In this document: one piece after another, positions 35,243 to 43,093 of the stretch
How the letters are laid out: every line of letters starts with the position of its first letter
Numbering within the stretch: the first letter of the stretch is position 1
NCBI GenBank assembly: GCA_034168985.1
Contig: JAXFJE010000031.1
Span: 1 to 64,000 of the forward strand
DNA length: 64,000 bases
From: JALEVB01 sp022768265
GTDB lineage: Bacteria; Bacillota_I; Bacilli_A; Erysipelotrichales; Erysipelotrichaceae
Direction of reading: 5' to 3'
Translations under genes and position numbers: made by a program
The notes under the pieces: generated by a model
What the model was told of the DNA's origin: nothing
The model's input: the letters and a program-made list of their open reading frames with translations, nothing else
Database searches by the model: none

Positions 35243-35490
35243 AGGAACATATTAGGATATTAAATCAAGGTCAAGATTATATCGAGGATAATCTAGATAA
35301 ATATCCAAATATATCAAAATTTCATTTTCATCGAATATTTAAAACTATGACTAGCCAAACCATAGCTCAATATATCAATCGAATAAAGATGGAGCGTTTA
35401 GGTAGGCTGTTTTTTATTGAAAAAGAAAGAACTCCGCTACAGGGACACCTACGTTCCCTTTCAGAATTCCTTCCAATAATAGTATTTTAA
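35239..35490 (+). pseudogene. decayed AraC-type regulator fragment
   Basis: The first 60 residues match an AraC helix-turn-helix (NQGQDYIEDNLD, SKFHFHRIFK, YINRIKMERL). Two things are wrong: about a dozen residues of the first DNA-binding helix are missing between NLDKYPN and ISKFHFHR, and after FFIEKER near 35430 the sequence stops resembling AraC. The second helix-turn-helix and sensing domain are absent. I read it as a remnant cut at a boundary. Confidence 0.7.
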
Positions 35491-35584
35491 TTTATTAATA
35501 AAGAATCAATAAGTGAGCATAAAAGGCACCCATTTGGCACCCAAGACACAAAAAAAGCCTTTAAATAAAGGCTTAATCAACTAA
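35491..35584. other. scar between the AraC remnant and the tRNA pair
   Basis: No gene is supported. The motif GGCACCC occurs twice (about 35525 and 35536). A short reading frame ending in a terminator-embedded TAA reads HPFGTQDTKKAFK, which might be the tail of a lost integrase; this is too short to prove. Confidence 0.3.
35549..35574 (-). terminator. terminator of the tRNA-Glu/tRNA-Trp unit
   Basis: AAGCCTTTA/TAAAGGCTT forms a stem; on the minus strand it is followed by a run of at least seven T. Confidence 0.85.
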
Positions 35585-35658
35585 TGGCAGGGGTGGAGAG
35601 GATCGAACTCCCATCCGCGGTTTTGGAGACCGATATACTACCATTGTACTACACCCCT
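35585..35658 (-). tRNA. tRNA-Trp(CCA)
   Basis: On the minus strand the acceptor AGGGGTG pairs with CACCCCT and the discriminator is G. The anticodon loop CTCCAAA gives CCA. The 3' CCA is encoded. Confidence 0.95.
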
Positions 35659-35659
35659 A

Positions 35660-35736
35660 TGGTGACTCGTACGGGATTCGAACCCGTGAATGACGCCGTG
35701 AAAGGGCGCTGTGTTAAGCCACTTCACCAACGAGCC
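35660..35736 (-). tRNA. tRNA-Glu(TTC)
   Basis: On the minus strand the acceptor GGCTCGT pairs with ACGAGTC. The anticodon loop CTTTCAC on a GCGCC stem gives TTC. CCA is encoded. It is one base from tRNA-Trp. Confidence 0.93.
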
Positions 35737-35755
35737 GTTTTTTCAGTGCCTTAGT

Positions 35756-35784
35756 ATGATACCATACCTTTATAAATTATTCAA
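35756..35784 (-). promoter_or_regulatory. promoter of the tRNA-Glu/tRNA-Trp unit
   Basis: On the minus strand TTGAAT, 17 bases and TATCAT lie about 20 bases before tRNA-Glu. Confidence 0.65.
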
Positions 35785-35803
35785 CAACTTTTTACAAAAA
35801 AAT

Positions 35804-35826
35804 TTGTAAGAAAAAATTAAGAAACA
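35804..35826 (+). promoter_or_regulatory. VanR-box-like repeats upstream of vanR
   Basis: TTGTAAGAAAAA (35804-35815) is followed one helical turn later by AATTAAGAAACA, so TAAGAAA repeats at 11 bases. As I recall it, the VanR site of enterococcal promoters is TCGTANGAAANT; the first copy agrees at eight of ten specified bases. TAAAAT at 35844-35849 is a possible -10 box. Confidence 0.5.
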
Positions 35827-35868
35827 ATTAGTCTATTTTAGGCTAAAATAATGATGAGGATTATAGTT

Positions 35869-36546
35869 ATGGAAAAAATATTAATTGTAGATGATGAGCT
35901 AGAGATTGCTCAATTACTGGAAATATGTTTAAAAAATGAGGGGTATGAGGTCGTAATCGAAACTGATGGTCAACAAGCTTTGGAAAATATCCAAGCCAAT
36001 GAATATGATCTAGCTTTATTAGATATCATGTTGCCCAAAGTATCTGGTTTGCAATTGTGTCAAAAAATCAGAGAAAAATCTTTTTATCCAGTTATCATGC
36101 TGACGGCTAAAAATATGGATAGTGATAAGATCATTGGTTTGACCATGGGGGCTGATGATTATATCACCAAACCTTTTAATCCCTTGGAAGTATTAGCGCG
36201 GATCAAAAGTCAGTTGCGCAGATATAAACGTTATAATCATGTTAGTGAGGAAATGCTGGAAGTTAGAGGCTTAAGCATCGATGAAAAAAAGCATAAGTGT
36301 TATTTGTTTGAAAAAGAACTAAGCTTGACCCCGATCGAATTCAATATCATCTTATATTTGTTAAAAAATCGAGGTAAGGTTGTCTCCAGTGAAGAACTAT
36401 TTGAAGCAGTATGGCAAGAGAAGTATTTTGAAAGCAACAATACGGTCATGGCCCATATTGCCAGGATCAGAGAAAAAATGAAAGAGCCTGCACGTAATCC
36501 GCAATATATCAAAACGGTCTGGGGCATAGGTTATACCATTGAATAG
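35869..36546 (+). CDS. vanR: VanR-type response regulator
   Basis: A 225-residue OmpR-family regulator. The receiver domain has VDDELEIAQLL, the phospho-Asp in LALLDIMLPK and DDYITKPFNPLE. The stretch SDKIIGLTMGADDYITKPF and the SQLRRYKRYN linker are characteristic of VanR proteins. The winged helix ends with VWGIGYTIE, complete, in contrast to the regulator at 29835. The start at 35869 has GAGG ten bases upstream. It overlaps vanS by eight bases and should activate the resistance genes below. Confidence 0.9.
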   Translation: MEKILIVDDELEIAQLLEICLKNEGYEVVIETDGQQALENIQANEYDLALLDIMLPKVSGLQLCQKIREKSFYPVIMLTAKNMDSDKIIGLTMGADDYITKPFNPLEVLARIKSQLRRYKRYNHVSEEMLEVRGLSIDEKKHKCYLFEKELSLTPIEFNIILYLLKNRGKVVSSEELFEAVWQEKYFESNNTVMAHIARIREKMKEPARNPQYIKTVWGIGYTIE

Positions 36547-37630
36547 TAAAGCTATCAAACAGTTTAAAAAACGTTTAACGATAAAAATGACGATCATTTT
36601 TGGGGCTAGCATGATTGCTTACCTCTTATTTTTGATCATTGGCTTTTTTGTTAGTGTCATATTTGTTTCTTCTTTCACCTGGCAGCCATATGACCCTTTA
36701 TATATCATATTGTCATTTATCGCTGATTATTTTCCGTTTTTTCTTTTCTTCATTGTCTTTTTTGGGTTTGTGTTTATTTTTACTATATGCTGGGGACGAA
36801 GCCTTAAATATATTGATATTTTGATCAATGCTGTCAAAGAAGTGTATGAAGATAATGAAGATTATATTGTACTTGGTAATGACATGTATGAGATCGAAGA
36901 AATAATGAATAATTTGAAAAAAGAATTACTTCTAAACAAGCAAAAAGCTAACGAAAATGAAAGACGTAAAAATGATCTAGTAGTTTATTTGGCTCATGAT
37001 CTTAAGACGCCTTTAACATCAACGATCGGATATCTATCACTATTGCAAGAAGAAAATGATCTGCCGGCTAATTTGCGGGAGAAATATATTAAAATTGCGT
37101 ACAATAAGGCTATAAGGCTGGAGAATTTGATTGAAGAGTTTTTTGAGATAACACGTTTTAATTTTACTCAAATTGCTTTGGATAAAAGTACCTTCAATCT
37201 CAATATCATGTTGGAACAGCTCTTGTTTGAATTTAAACCATTGATGCAAGAAAAGCAGATGGATTATGAATTTGTAGCAGATAAAAGTGTGGATATCGTT
37301 GCTGATAGCAATAAATTGCAACGATCTTTCGATAATTTGTTGCGTAATGCCGTGAATTATGGTTATGCTAATAGTACGATCAAAGTAAAATTAAATGTTA
37401 GTGATAAGATTTATCTAAGCTTTAAAAATAATGGTCCAACGATTGCGCACCAGAAATTAGATAAAATATTTGAGCAGTTTTATCGTTTAGATAGTGCTAG
37501 ATCGACCAATAGTGGTGGTTCAGGTTTAGGGCTAGCTATTACAAAAGAGATCATTGAGATCCATGGCGGCAAGATCATGGCTCAAAGCATGGATGAAACG
37601 ATTGAATTTATCATTGAATTGCCATTATGA
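36539..37630 (+). CDS. vanS: VanS-type sensor histidine kinase
   Basis: The 363-residue kinase has two membrane segments (about 18-45 and 57-86) with a very short outside loop, as in VanS. The HisKA motif VVYLAHDLKTPLTS is a VanS signature, with the phosphorylated His at 153. HATPase motifs are NLLRNAVNYG and GSGLGLAITK. The start is a TTG overlapping the vanR stop; an ATG at 36587 is an alternative. The short loop suits sensing of glycopeptide or lipid II at the membrane face. Confidence 0.9.
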   Translation: MNSKAIKQFKKRLTIKMTIIFGASMIAYLLFLIIGFFVSVIFVSSFTWQPYDPLYIILSFIADYFPFFLFFIVFFGFVFIFTICWGRSLKYIDILINAVKEVYEDNEDYIVLGNDMYEIEEIMNNLKKELLLNKQKANENERRKNDLVVYLAHDLKTPLTSTIGYLSLLQEENDLPANLREKYIKIAYNKAIRLENLIEEFFEITRFNFTQIALDKSTFNLNIMLEQLLFEFKPLMQEKQMDYEFVADKSVDIVADSNKLQRSFDNLLRNAVNYGYANSTIKVKLNVSDKIYLSFKNNGPTIAHQKLDKIFEQFYRLDSARSTNSGGSGLGLAITKEIIEIHGGKIMAQSMDETIEFIIELPL

Positions 37631-37644
37631 TCAAGGGGGTATTT

Positions 37645-38232
37645 ATGTATATTGATCTAACTTTAAAAGTGGATAAAGATAGTCCTATTGTCCAATGGGC
37701 CTTAAGTCAAGATAATCCGCATATGGCCATGGGGCATGTTGGTACCCATTTGGATACTTATGAAAAAACCGTGATTCCGCTAGAATATTTTTGTTCATCA
37801 GCTCATTTATTTGAAGTCATGGATCTAGCGGAAGTTGGCGTGGAAGATATTGATCTTACAAAGGTTAAAAAGCATAGTTTTGTTTTATTTAGAACAGGAC
37901 AAATCGAAAGATATCCTCATGGAGATCCTAGATATTTTAATGATCATCCGCAGCTATCACCTAGCTTGATCGATTGTTTGATTGCTAAGCAAGTACGATT
38001 TATCGGTATCGATGCACCAGGAATTCGTAATCATGCCCAACATGAAATAGCGGATCGCCAATGTGAAAAACATGGAATCTATGTCATTGAAAATCTAATT
38101 AATTTAGATAAGCTAACTTGCGATGAGCCCCTAGTATATACGATGTGGCTTGATGATGAAAAAATGACTGGTTTAAAATGCCGTGTCATCGCAACATGCA
38201 AAGATGATGAAAATTCTGTAAAAACTTTGTAA
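37645..38232 (+). CDS. metal-dependent cyclase/hydrolase (kynurenine formamidase-like)
   Basis: This 195-residue protein belongs to the cyclase family: IDLTLKVD start, HVGTHLDTYEK with the paired metal-binding His and Asp, and FIGIDAPGIRN. The ATG at 37645 follows AAGGGGG, 15 bases after vanS. Known van clusters do not carry it as far as I recall; in vanG the place between vanS and vanW is held by vanY. Substrate is unknown, and an amidase or lactonase acting on a wall precursor or an antibiotic is a guess. Confidence 0.85.
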   Translation: MYIDLTLKVDKDSPIVQWALSQDNPHMAMGHVGTHLDTYEKTVIPLEYFCSSAHLFEVMDLAEVGVEDIDLTKVKKHSFVLFRTGQIERYPHGDPRYFNDHPQLSPSLIDCLIAKQVRFIGIDAPGIRNHAQHEIADRQCEKHGIYVIENLINLDKLTCDEPLVYTMWLDDEKMTGLKCRVIATCKDDENSVKTL

Positions 38233-38259
38233 GATTTTCGTCATAAATCGTTAGAAAAT
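38227..38259 (+). promoter_or_regulatory. three VanR-box-like sequences upstream of vanW
   Basis: TTGTAAGATTTT (38227), TCGTCATAAATC (38238) and TCGTTAGAAAAT (38248) start 11 and 10 bases apart. The last copy agrees with the remembered VanR consensus at nine of ten specified bases. The first begins in the cyclase stop codon. They would place VanR in front of the vanW-ligase-vanXY-vanT genes. Confidence 0.55.
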
Positions 38260-38265
38260 ACTAAT

Positions 38266-38319
38266 AAACAGCGTTTGTCAAAATGATAAATTATTATCGT
38301 AAGACAGGCGCTGTTTTTT
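38266..38319 (+). terminator. large hairpin in the vanW leader
   Basis: AACAGCG (38267-38273) pairs with CGCTGTT (38309-38315), extended by TGTC/GACA and an inner ATGATAA/TTATCGT stem, ending in T6. It can terminate read-through from vanRS and the cyclase, so that vanW and below depend on the VanR-box region. Confidence 0.7.
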
Positions 38320-38340
38320 ATTAGGAAAGGATCGATAGAT

Positions 38341-39123
38341 ATGCGAAAAAGATTAACCCAAGTATTTCCTTGCTTGTTGCCATTAAGGCAAAAACAAAGA
38401 ACCTTATTTTTTTATCATAAATTAAAACATACCAAAAATATGGCGATGATCAGATTGGATTCTTTTTATCGTCATGAGGTTACGATGGTCAAGGAGAAGA
38501 TGATCAATGAAAATAGCGGATTTGATATTCAGTATCAATATAACAAAGTGGATAATCTAAAGATGGCCGCTAAGGCATTTAATGGCTTGATCATTTATCC
38601 CCATGAAATCTTCTCATTTTGGCATGTGTTTCATCAGGTGTGCCGGGTAGAAAAGATGAAAGATGGTTTGGTGCTGGTTGATGATAAGATCATCGCTGCT
38701 AAAGGTGGTGGTTTATGTCAATTGAGCAATCTATTATTCAAAGCATTTTTACATACGCCTTTAACCATCGTTGAACGTCATGGTCACGATAAGGAAGCTA
38801 TTCCTCCTGTTGATGATAATGCTTTGTTTGGCATCGATGCTACAGTAGCACAAGGGTGGCTTGATCTTAAGGTTCGAAATGATACGGATCGTTGTTTTCA
38901 ACTTAATATTTATTTTGATACAGAAAATATCTATATCAAAATATTGAGCGATCATCTGATCAAGGAAAAATATCATGTCATCAATGAAAATATTACTTAT
39001 GAGAAAAAAGAAGGGCAATTGTGGCAAAGCGTGGATGTAGTTCGTATTAGCGATCAAGATAAAAGAGAATTATTGTATCGTAACAAATGCATCATCGCTT
39101 ATGAAATGCCTAAGGAGGTATAA
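38341..39123 (+). CDS. vanW: VanW-family protein
   Basis: A 260-residue VanW protein, recognised from RKRLTQVFP at the start, IIYPHEIFSFWH and the central AAKGGGLCQLSNLL motif. VanW accompanies vanB- and vanG-type clusters; its biochemical role is not established. No signal peptide is visible. It is two bases ahead of the ligase gene and begins the structural part of the cluster. Confidence 0.92.
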   Translation: MRKRLTQVFPCLLPLRQKQRTLFFYHKLKHTKNMAMIRLDSFYRHEVTMVKEKMINENSGFDIQYQYNKVDNLKMAAKAFNGLIIYPHEIFSFWHVFHQVCRVEKMKDGLVLVDDKIIAAKGGGLCQLSNLLFKAFLHTPLTIVERHGHDKEAIPPVDDNALFGIDATVAQGWLDLKVRNDTDRCFQLNIYFDTENIYIKILSDHLIKEKYHVINENITYEKKEGQLWQSVDVVRISDQDKRELLYRNKCIIAYEMPKEV

Positions 39124-39125
39124 AT

Positions 39126-40124
39126 ATGAAACGTTTGATGATTATTTTTGGTGGTGTTAGCAGCGAGCATGATATTTCTTGTCAATCAGCCAAAGCGGTA
39201 ATCATGGCTTTGGCAAAACGGTATGAACTTATCAAGGTCTATATCGACCATCAAGGGGCTTGGTATTTATTTACTGGTGATGATTGTTTGCAGATCAACC
39301 ATGATCAGCTTAGACCATTAGCTCTTGAGCTTAGCAGGTCCAAACCAGTTTTTAAAACAGATGATCAGGTGCTTTCGGTTGATAAAGCCTTCATTGTCAT
39401 GCATGGTAGTTATGGCGAGGATGGACGCTTGCAAGGAATGTTGGAAATGTTAAAGATCAAGGTCGTTGGTTGTAATAGCGTGGCAAGCATGTTGGGAATG
39501 CATAAAGATCTAGCTAAAAAAATTGTTGGTCAAGCTGGTATCAAAACAGCAAGCTTTAGATTATTGAAGCCAACAACTGATCTGCATAAAGAAACTTTTA
39601 AATATCCACTATTTGTCAAGCCTAACAAGCAAGGATCATCTTTTGGGATCAGCAAGGTGGCTACCCCAGCTGATTTGCCAAAAGCTTTAGCCAAGGTGTG
39701 GGCTTATGATGATGAAGCTTTGGTGGAAGAGTATATCGATGGTTGGGAAGTAGGTTGTGCGATCATGGGAAAAGATCAGCTAACGATCGGCGAAGTGGAT
39801 ATCTTATTAAATGTCAAAGATTATTTTAGCTATGAGGAAAAGTATCATGATAGTGCCATCATTACTCAAGTGCCAGCCATGATTTCTAAAGAGCTAACAG
39901 AGCAGATCAAAACAACGGCTTTAGCGATCTATCGGTTGCTAAAGTGCGAAGGTTTTGCACGGATCGATATGTTTTTAACCAGTGACCATAAGATTTATTT
40001 TAATGAGATAAATACGATTCCTGGATTGACCGATCACTCGCGCTTTCCAGGTATGTTCAAAGCTGCTGGCTTAAGTTTTGCAAATTTATTAGAAAGGATC
40101 GTAGAAGATGGAAATAATTGCTAA
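39126..40124 (+). CDS. vanG: D-alanine--D-serine ligase type (VanG/VanC-like)
   Basis: An ATP-grasp ligase of 332 residues with FGGVSSEHDIS, MHGSYGEDGRLQG, PLFVKPNKQGSSFGI, VGEVDI-type strand and NEINTIPGLTDHSRFP. The omega-loop reads YEEKYHD; EKY at this place is typical of D-Ala-D-Ser ligases, whereas D-Ala-D-Ala ligases usually have AKY, and D-lactate ligases lack both. No vanH dehydrogenase is present, and a racemase is, which also favours D-Ser. The product lowers vancomycin affinity. The symbol vanG is by type; VanC, E, L and N are relatives. Confidence 0.85.
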   Translation: MKRLMIIFGGVSSEHDISCQSAKAVIMALAKRYELIKVYIDHQGAWYLFTGDDCLQINHDQLRPLALELSRSKPVFKTDDQVLSVDKAFIVMHGSYGEDGRLQGMLEMLKIKVVGCNSVASMLGMHKDLAKKIVGQAGIKTASFRLLKPTTDLHKETFKYPLFVKPNKQGSSFGISKVATPADLPKALAKVWAYDDEALVEEYIDGWEVGCAIMGKDQLTIGEVDILLNVKDYFSYEEKYHDSAIITQVPAMISKELTEQIKTTALAIYRLLKCEGFARIDMFLTSDHKIYFNEINTIPGLTDHSRFPGMFKAAGLSFANLLERIVEDGNNC

Positions 40125-40827
40125 AGATATTAGGAAAGGTAATTTGATCTTGGTCAATTGCGATCATCCCTTGTATCAAGATGATCAAAGCGACTTAGTA
40201 TATTGTAATGAAAAAGTAAGGATCAAAAGCATCGTTTATCAACTGATCGAAAATATCAAAGAAAAATTACAGATGCAAGATGATGTGGTTTATGTTAGTG
40301 GCTTTCGTAGCTTTGCTTATCAAAAAAAGCTTTATGATGATACCTTAGCTAAACATGGTAGCGAATATACGCAAAAATTTGTGGCTAAAGAAGGATGTAG
40401 CGAACATAACACGGGATTAGCTATCGATCTAGGGGAAAAGTTAGCGAATATTGATTATATTTGTCCGTATTTGCCTTATGATGGTAAATTTGCTCAATTT
40501 AGAAAAGAATTATTGGCGCATGGGTTTATAGAGCGTTATCTAGAAACGAAACAAGAAATTACCAAGATTGCGAAAGAACCGTGGCACTTTCGTTATGTAG
40601 GCTATCCGCATAGTTTGATCATGGCAGAAAATGATTGGTGTTTGGAAGAATATCATCAACAACTTCTAAAATATGATCATCAACATCCCTTGTGTTATCG
40701 TCAATGTCAGATATTTTATTTACCAAAAGGTGAAAGGGTTAGCGTAGATGCTAATTGTTATCAGATCAGTGGTAATAATAGCGATGGCTGTATCGTAACG
40801 CTATTTATGGTGGATGGCGATGAATAA
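40108..40827 (+). CDS. vanXY: VanXY-type D,D-dipeptidase/carboxypeptidase
   Basis: The 239-residue zinc peptidase carries VSGFRSFAYQ, the zinc ligands His and Asp in SEHNTGLAIDLG, and EPWHFRYVG with the catalytic Glu and third zinc His. It has no signal peptide, as expected for a cytoplasmic VanXY that destroys D-Ala-D-Ala dipeptide and pentapeptide. About 60 residues after the last motif are an extra C-terminal region. It overlaps the ligase gene by 17 bases and the racemase by eight. Confidence 0.9.
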   Translation: MEIIAKDIRKGNLILVNCDHPLYQDDQSDLVYCNEKVRIKSIVYQLIENIKEKLQMQDDVVYVSGFRSFAYQKKLYDDTLAKHGSEYTQKFVAKEGCSEHNTGLAIDLGEKLANIDYICPYLPYDGKFAQFRKELLAHGFIERYLETKQEITKIAKEPWHFRYVGYPHSLIMAENDWCLEEYHQQLLKYDHQHPLCYRQCQIFYLPKGERVSVDANCYQISGNNSDGCIVTLFMVDGDE

Positions 40828-41920
40828 AGAGCGTTCATGGATCGAAATCGATCAAGCTAGCTTAGCTCATAATTATCAGCAGATCAAAAAAATGATCAAA
40901 GAGGATACGCAGATCATCGCAGTAGTTAAATCGAATGCTTATGGCCATGGAGCAGAGCATATCGTTCCTTATTTAGCTAGCTTAGGGGTAAAAAGGTTCG
41001 CTGTAGCGTGCTTAGATGAAGCGATTGCTTTGCGCTCAATGGGAATCACCCAAGCGATCATGATCTTAGGTTATACCTGTATCTTTGCTTGTGATAAGCT
41101 TTTGACGTATGATCTTGAACAAACCGTTTTTGACCTTGATTATGCTAAAAGTTTGCCTGCTGGCACCAAGGTGCATCTAAAGATCGATACGGGGATGCAT
41201 CGCTTAGGTGTTAGGTATGATGATCTTGAGCAAATATCACAAATCATGGCGCTACCTAATATCAAGATCAAAGGAGTATTTTCCCATTTAGCTTCTAGTG
41301 AATTGTTAGATGCATGGCATGATGATTTTACCAGGCAGCAATTAGCTAATTTTAAGTGGTTGCATGATAGAATAAAAGCTAGCTTACCTCAAGATACCTT
41401 ATTTCATATCTTGGCTAGCTATGGATTGATCAATTATCCTGAATATCAATTTAACTGTGTGCGCTGTGGAATGCTTTTTTATGGCTTTTTAAGCAGCGAG
41501 GATCATGGCTTGATGCAAAAGCTAGGATTAAAACCAGTACTAAGTTTAAAAAGTCGGATCGCACAGATCAAAAAAGTCAAAGCAGGAGAATATGTAGGTT
41601 ATGATAATCGTTTTCGTGCTAGTAAAGATATGAGCATAGCGATCGTAGCAATCGGATATTATGATGGTATTTTCCGCAGTTTATCTAATACTGGTCATCA
41701 GGTCAAGGTAAACGACAAATTATGTACGATCTTAGGGAATATCTGCATGGATCAATTGATGATCGATGTTACAAATGTAACATGCCAAATGGATGATGAA
41801 GTGTGCTTGATAGCTGCTGATGATAACATTAGTGCAGAAAAAATGGCTAAGCATGCAGGATGCTTAACCAATGAATTGCTATCGCGCTTAGCGATGCGAA
41901 ATATACGTTTGTTAAAATAA
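40820..41920 (+). CDS. PLP-dependent alanine/serine racemase (VanT racemase-like, soluble)
   Basis: This 366-residue fold-type III racemase has the PLP lysine in VVKSNAYGHG near residue 37, HLKIDTGMHRLG, YVGYDNRF and the catalytic-Tyr region GYYDG. VanT proteins normally carry an N-terminal membrane domain of about ten spans for serine uptake; here only the racemase part exists. I chose ATG 40820, six bases after GGTGG. In this cluster it should supply D-Ser, although alanine racemase activity is equally possible. Confidence 0.88.
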   Translation: MNKERSWIEIDQASLAHNYQQIKKMIKEDTQIIAVVKSNAYGHGAEHIVPYLASLGVKRFAVACLDEAIALRSMGITQAIMILGYTCIFACDKLLTYDLEQTVFDLDYAKSLPAGTKVHLKIDTGMHRLGVRYDDLEQISQIMALPNIKIKGVFSHLASSELLDAWHDDFTRQQLANFKWLHDRIKASLPQDTLFHILASYGLINYPEYQFNCVRCGMLFYGFLSSEDHGLMQKLGLKPVLSLKSRIAQIKKVKAGEYVGYDNRFRASKDMSIAIVAIGYYDGIFRSLSNTGHQVKVNDKLCTILGNICMDQLMIDVTNVTCQMDDEVCLIAADDNISAEKMAKHAGCLTNELLSRLAMRNIRLLK

Positions 41921-42568
41921 AAGCATTAGATTATACGCTAATAAAACGGTTCCCATAGCTATGGCACCGGGTAAAAAAGAAGTTGTTTGATTGTATGAAT
42001 AGCTAAGATAGCCAACTTGGATGCTGATCAAGATGTAACTTGCGATCCACATATCTTTGCTAAAAGGAACAAAAGCTACGGTATACAATAAGCCAAATAA
42101 CAATCCCGAAAAAAGGATGACCACAAATTCTTTATCTTTGATGCTTAAATGATCGGTCAAACTTTTATAACAGATGCTAGTTAAGATGGCAAATGTATAG
42201 GTATAAGCAAGATACATAAAAGGAGCACCGAAAATATAACTTTTGACATAATGAGGATTTACATGGGGAAGATAACCATGTAAAAAATATTCATTGATGA
42301 AAAATAAGACGCTATAGAATACTAAACCTACCAAAAAGTAGATCAAAGATTCTTTGGCGTTTTTTTTCACGCGATTATAGTGCAAGGCCAATAGATCATA
42401 ATCATAAATAAAGACGATACAACCGATAACATTAACTAAAACGGTATATGTAATCGTTTTGCTATCTAATATTTGATTTAAAAAAGGGAATAATATAGGA
42501 ATCAAAGCAAAAAGGGCAATCGTGATGATGATCCTTTTTAAGGTCAATGTTGATTTGGTAATACTCAT
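41912..42568 (-). CDS. multi-pass membrane protein, family not recognised
   Basis: The 218 residues form about seven hydrophobic spans with short loops. The size and rhythm recall CPBP-type proteins, but the EExxxR protease motif is absent, so I give no name. The start at 42568 follows GGAGATG. It is convergent with the racemase and overlaps it by nine bases. Confidence 0.7.
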   Translation of the reverse strand: MSITKSTLTLKRIIITIALFALIPILFPFLNQILDSKTITYTVLVNVIGCIVFIYDYDLLALHYNRVKKNAKESLIYFLVGLVFYSVLFFINEYFLHGYLPHVNPHYVKSYIFGAPFMYLAYTYTFAILTSICYKSLTDHLSIKDKEFVVILFSGLLFGLLYTVAFVPFSKDMWIASYILISIQVGYLSYSYNQTTSFLPGAIAMGTVLLAYNLMLLF

Positions 42569-42672
42569 GATAACATCTCCTTTAGTCGTATGTATTTTAC
42601 TAAATTGTAGAAAAAAAAGCAAAAAATTGTCAAAAAAATCGCAAAATTAAAAATAATAATAGGAAAATGCTT

Positions 42673-42697
42673 AAAACGTTTTTAACTATATTATAAA
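42673..42697 (+). promoter_or_regulatory. cre-like palindrome and -10 region upstream of the ptsI operon
   Basis: AAAACGTTTT (42673-42682) is a CG-centred palindrome similar in build to the one at 1322. TATAAA (42692-42697) or TATATT just before it may be the -10 box. A CcpA site is plausible upstream of ptsI, but it has two mismatches to the consensus. Confidence 0.35.
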
Positions 42698-42714
42698 GAA
42701 AGGAGGTAATGAGA

Positions 42715-43041
42715 ATGGAACTTAATCCCAATCTTACCTTAGCGGAAAAAAAGATCATCATCGGTTACTTTGTTAATCTTTATAATCAGGCTGTTGCAAG
42801 GGAAGAATTAAGAAAGATTAATCGCCATACCCATATAGGGGATATGGAAAATGATAAGACGCTGATTTATTTGATGGATCATGCTTTAAGTCATGTAAGC
42901 CGAGAAACGCAATTGATCATTCGCCATGATTATATTTTTAAAAGTCCAGAAGATTGGTATTTGGATTATTTTTCGAAAACGAGCTATTATCGATATCGAA
43001 TGAATGCTATTGATGAATTTATTAATTGTCTTAATATTTAA
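42715..43041 (+). CDS. small protein resembling MG284/MPN403 family
   Basis: The 108-residue acidic/basic helical protein recalls the uncharacterised MG284/MPN403 family of Mollicutes and relatives (HDYIFKSPEDWYLDYFSKTSYYRYR is split here as HDYIFKSPEDWYLD and KTSYYRYR). The conserved Tyr/Arg-rich end suggests sigma-factor-like or RNA binding, which is guesswork. AGGAGG at 42701 is eight bases before the ATG at 42715. It precedes ptsI in the same direction. Confidence 0.65.
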   Translation: MELNPNLTLAEKKIIIGYFVNLYNQAVAREELRKINRHTHIGDMENDKTLIYLMDHALSHVSRETQLIIRHDYIFKSPEDWYLDYFSKTSYYRYRMNAIDEFINCLNI

Positions 43042-43093
43042 ACAATGTTAAAATTAATTTGATAAATTATCGATACATGAAAGGATGATGGAA

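Noticed and set aside
35505..35570. C-terminal end of an integrase gene
   Set aside because: Only about twenty codons are open and the similarity is impressionistic; kept as a hint in the boundary finding only.
39126..40124. D-Ala-D-Lac (VanA/VanB) ligase
   Set aside because: The omega-loop has EKY, there is no vanH, and a racemase is present, all favouring D-Ser.
39126..40124. Housekeeping D-Ala-D-Ala ligase
   Set aside because: The setting between vanW and vanXY and the EKY rather than AKY motif argue against it.
41912..42568. CPBP intramembrane protease
   Set aside because: Size and topology are similar, but the glutamate and histidine motifs of that family are absent.
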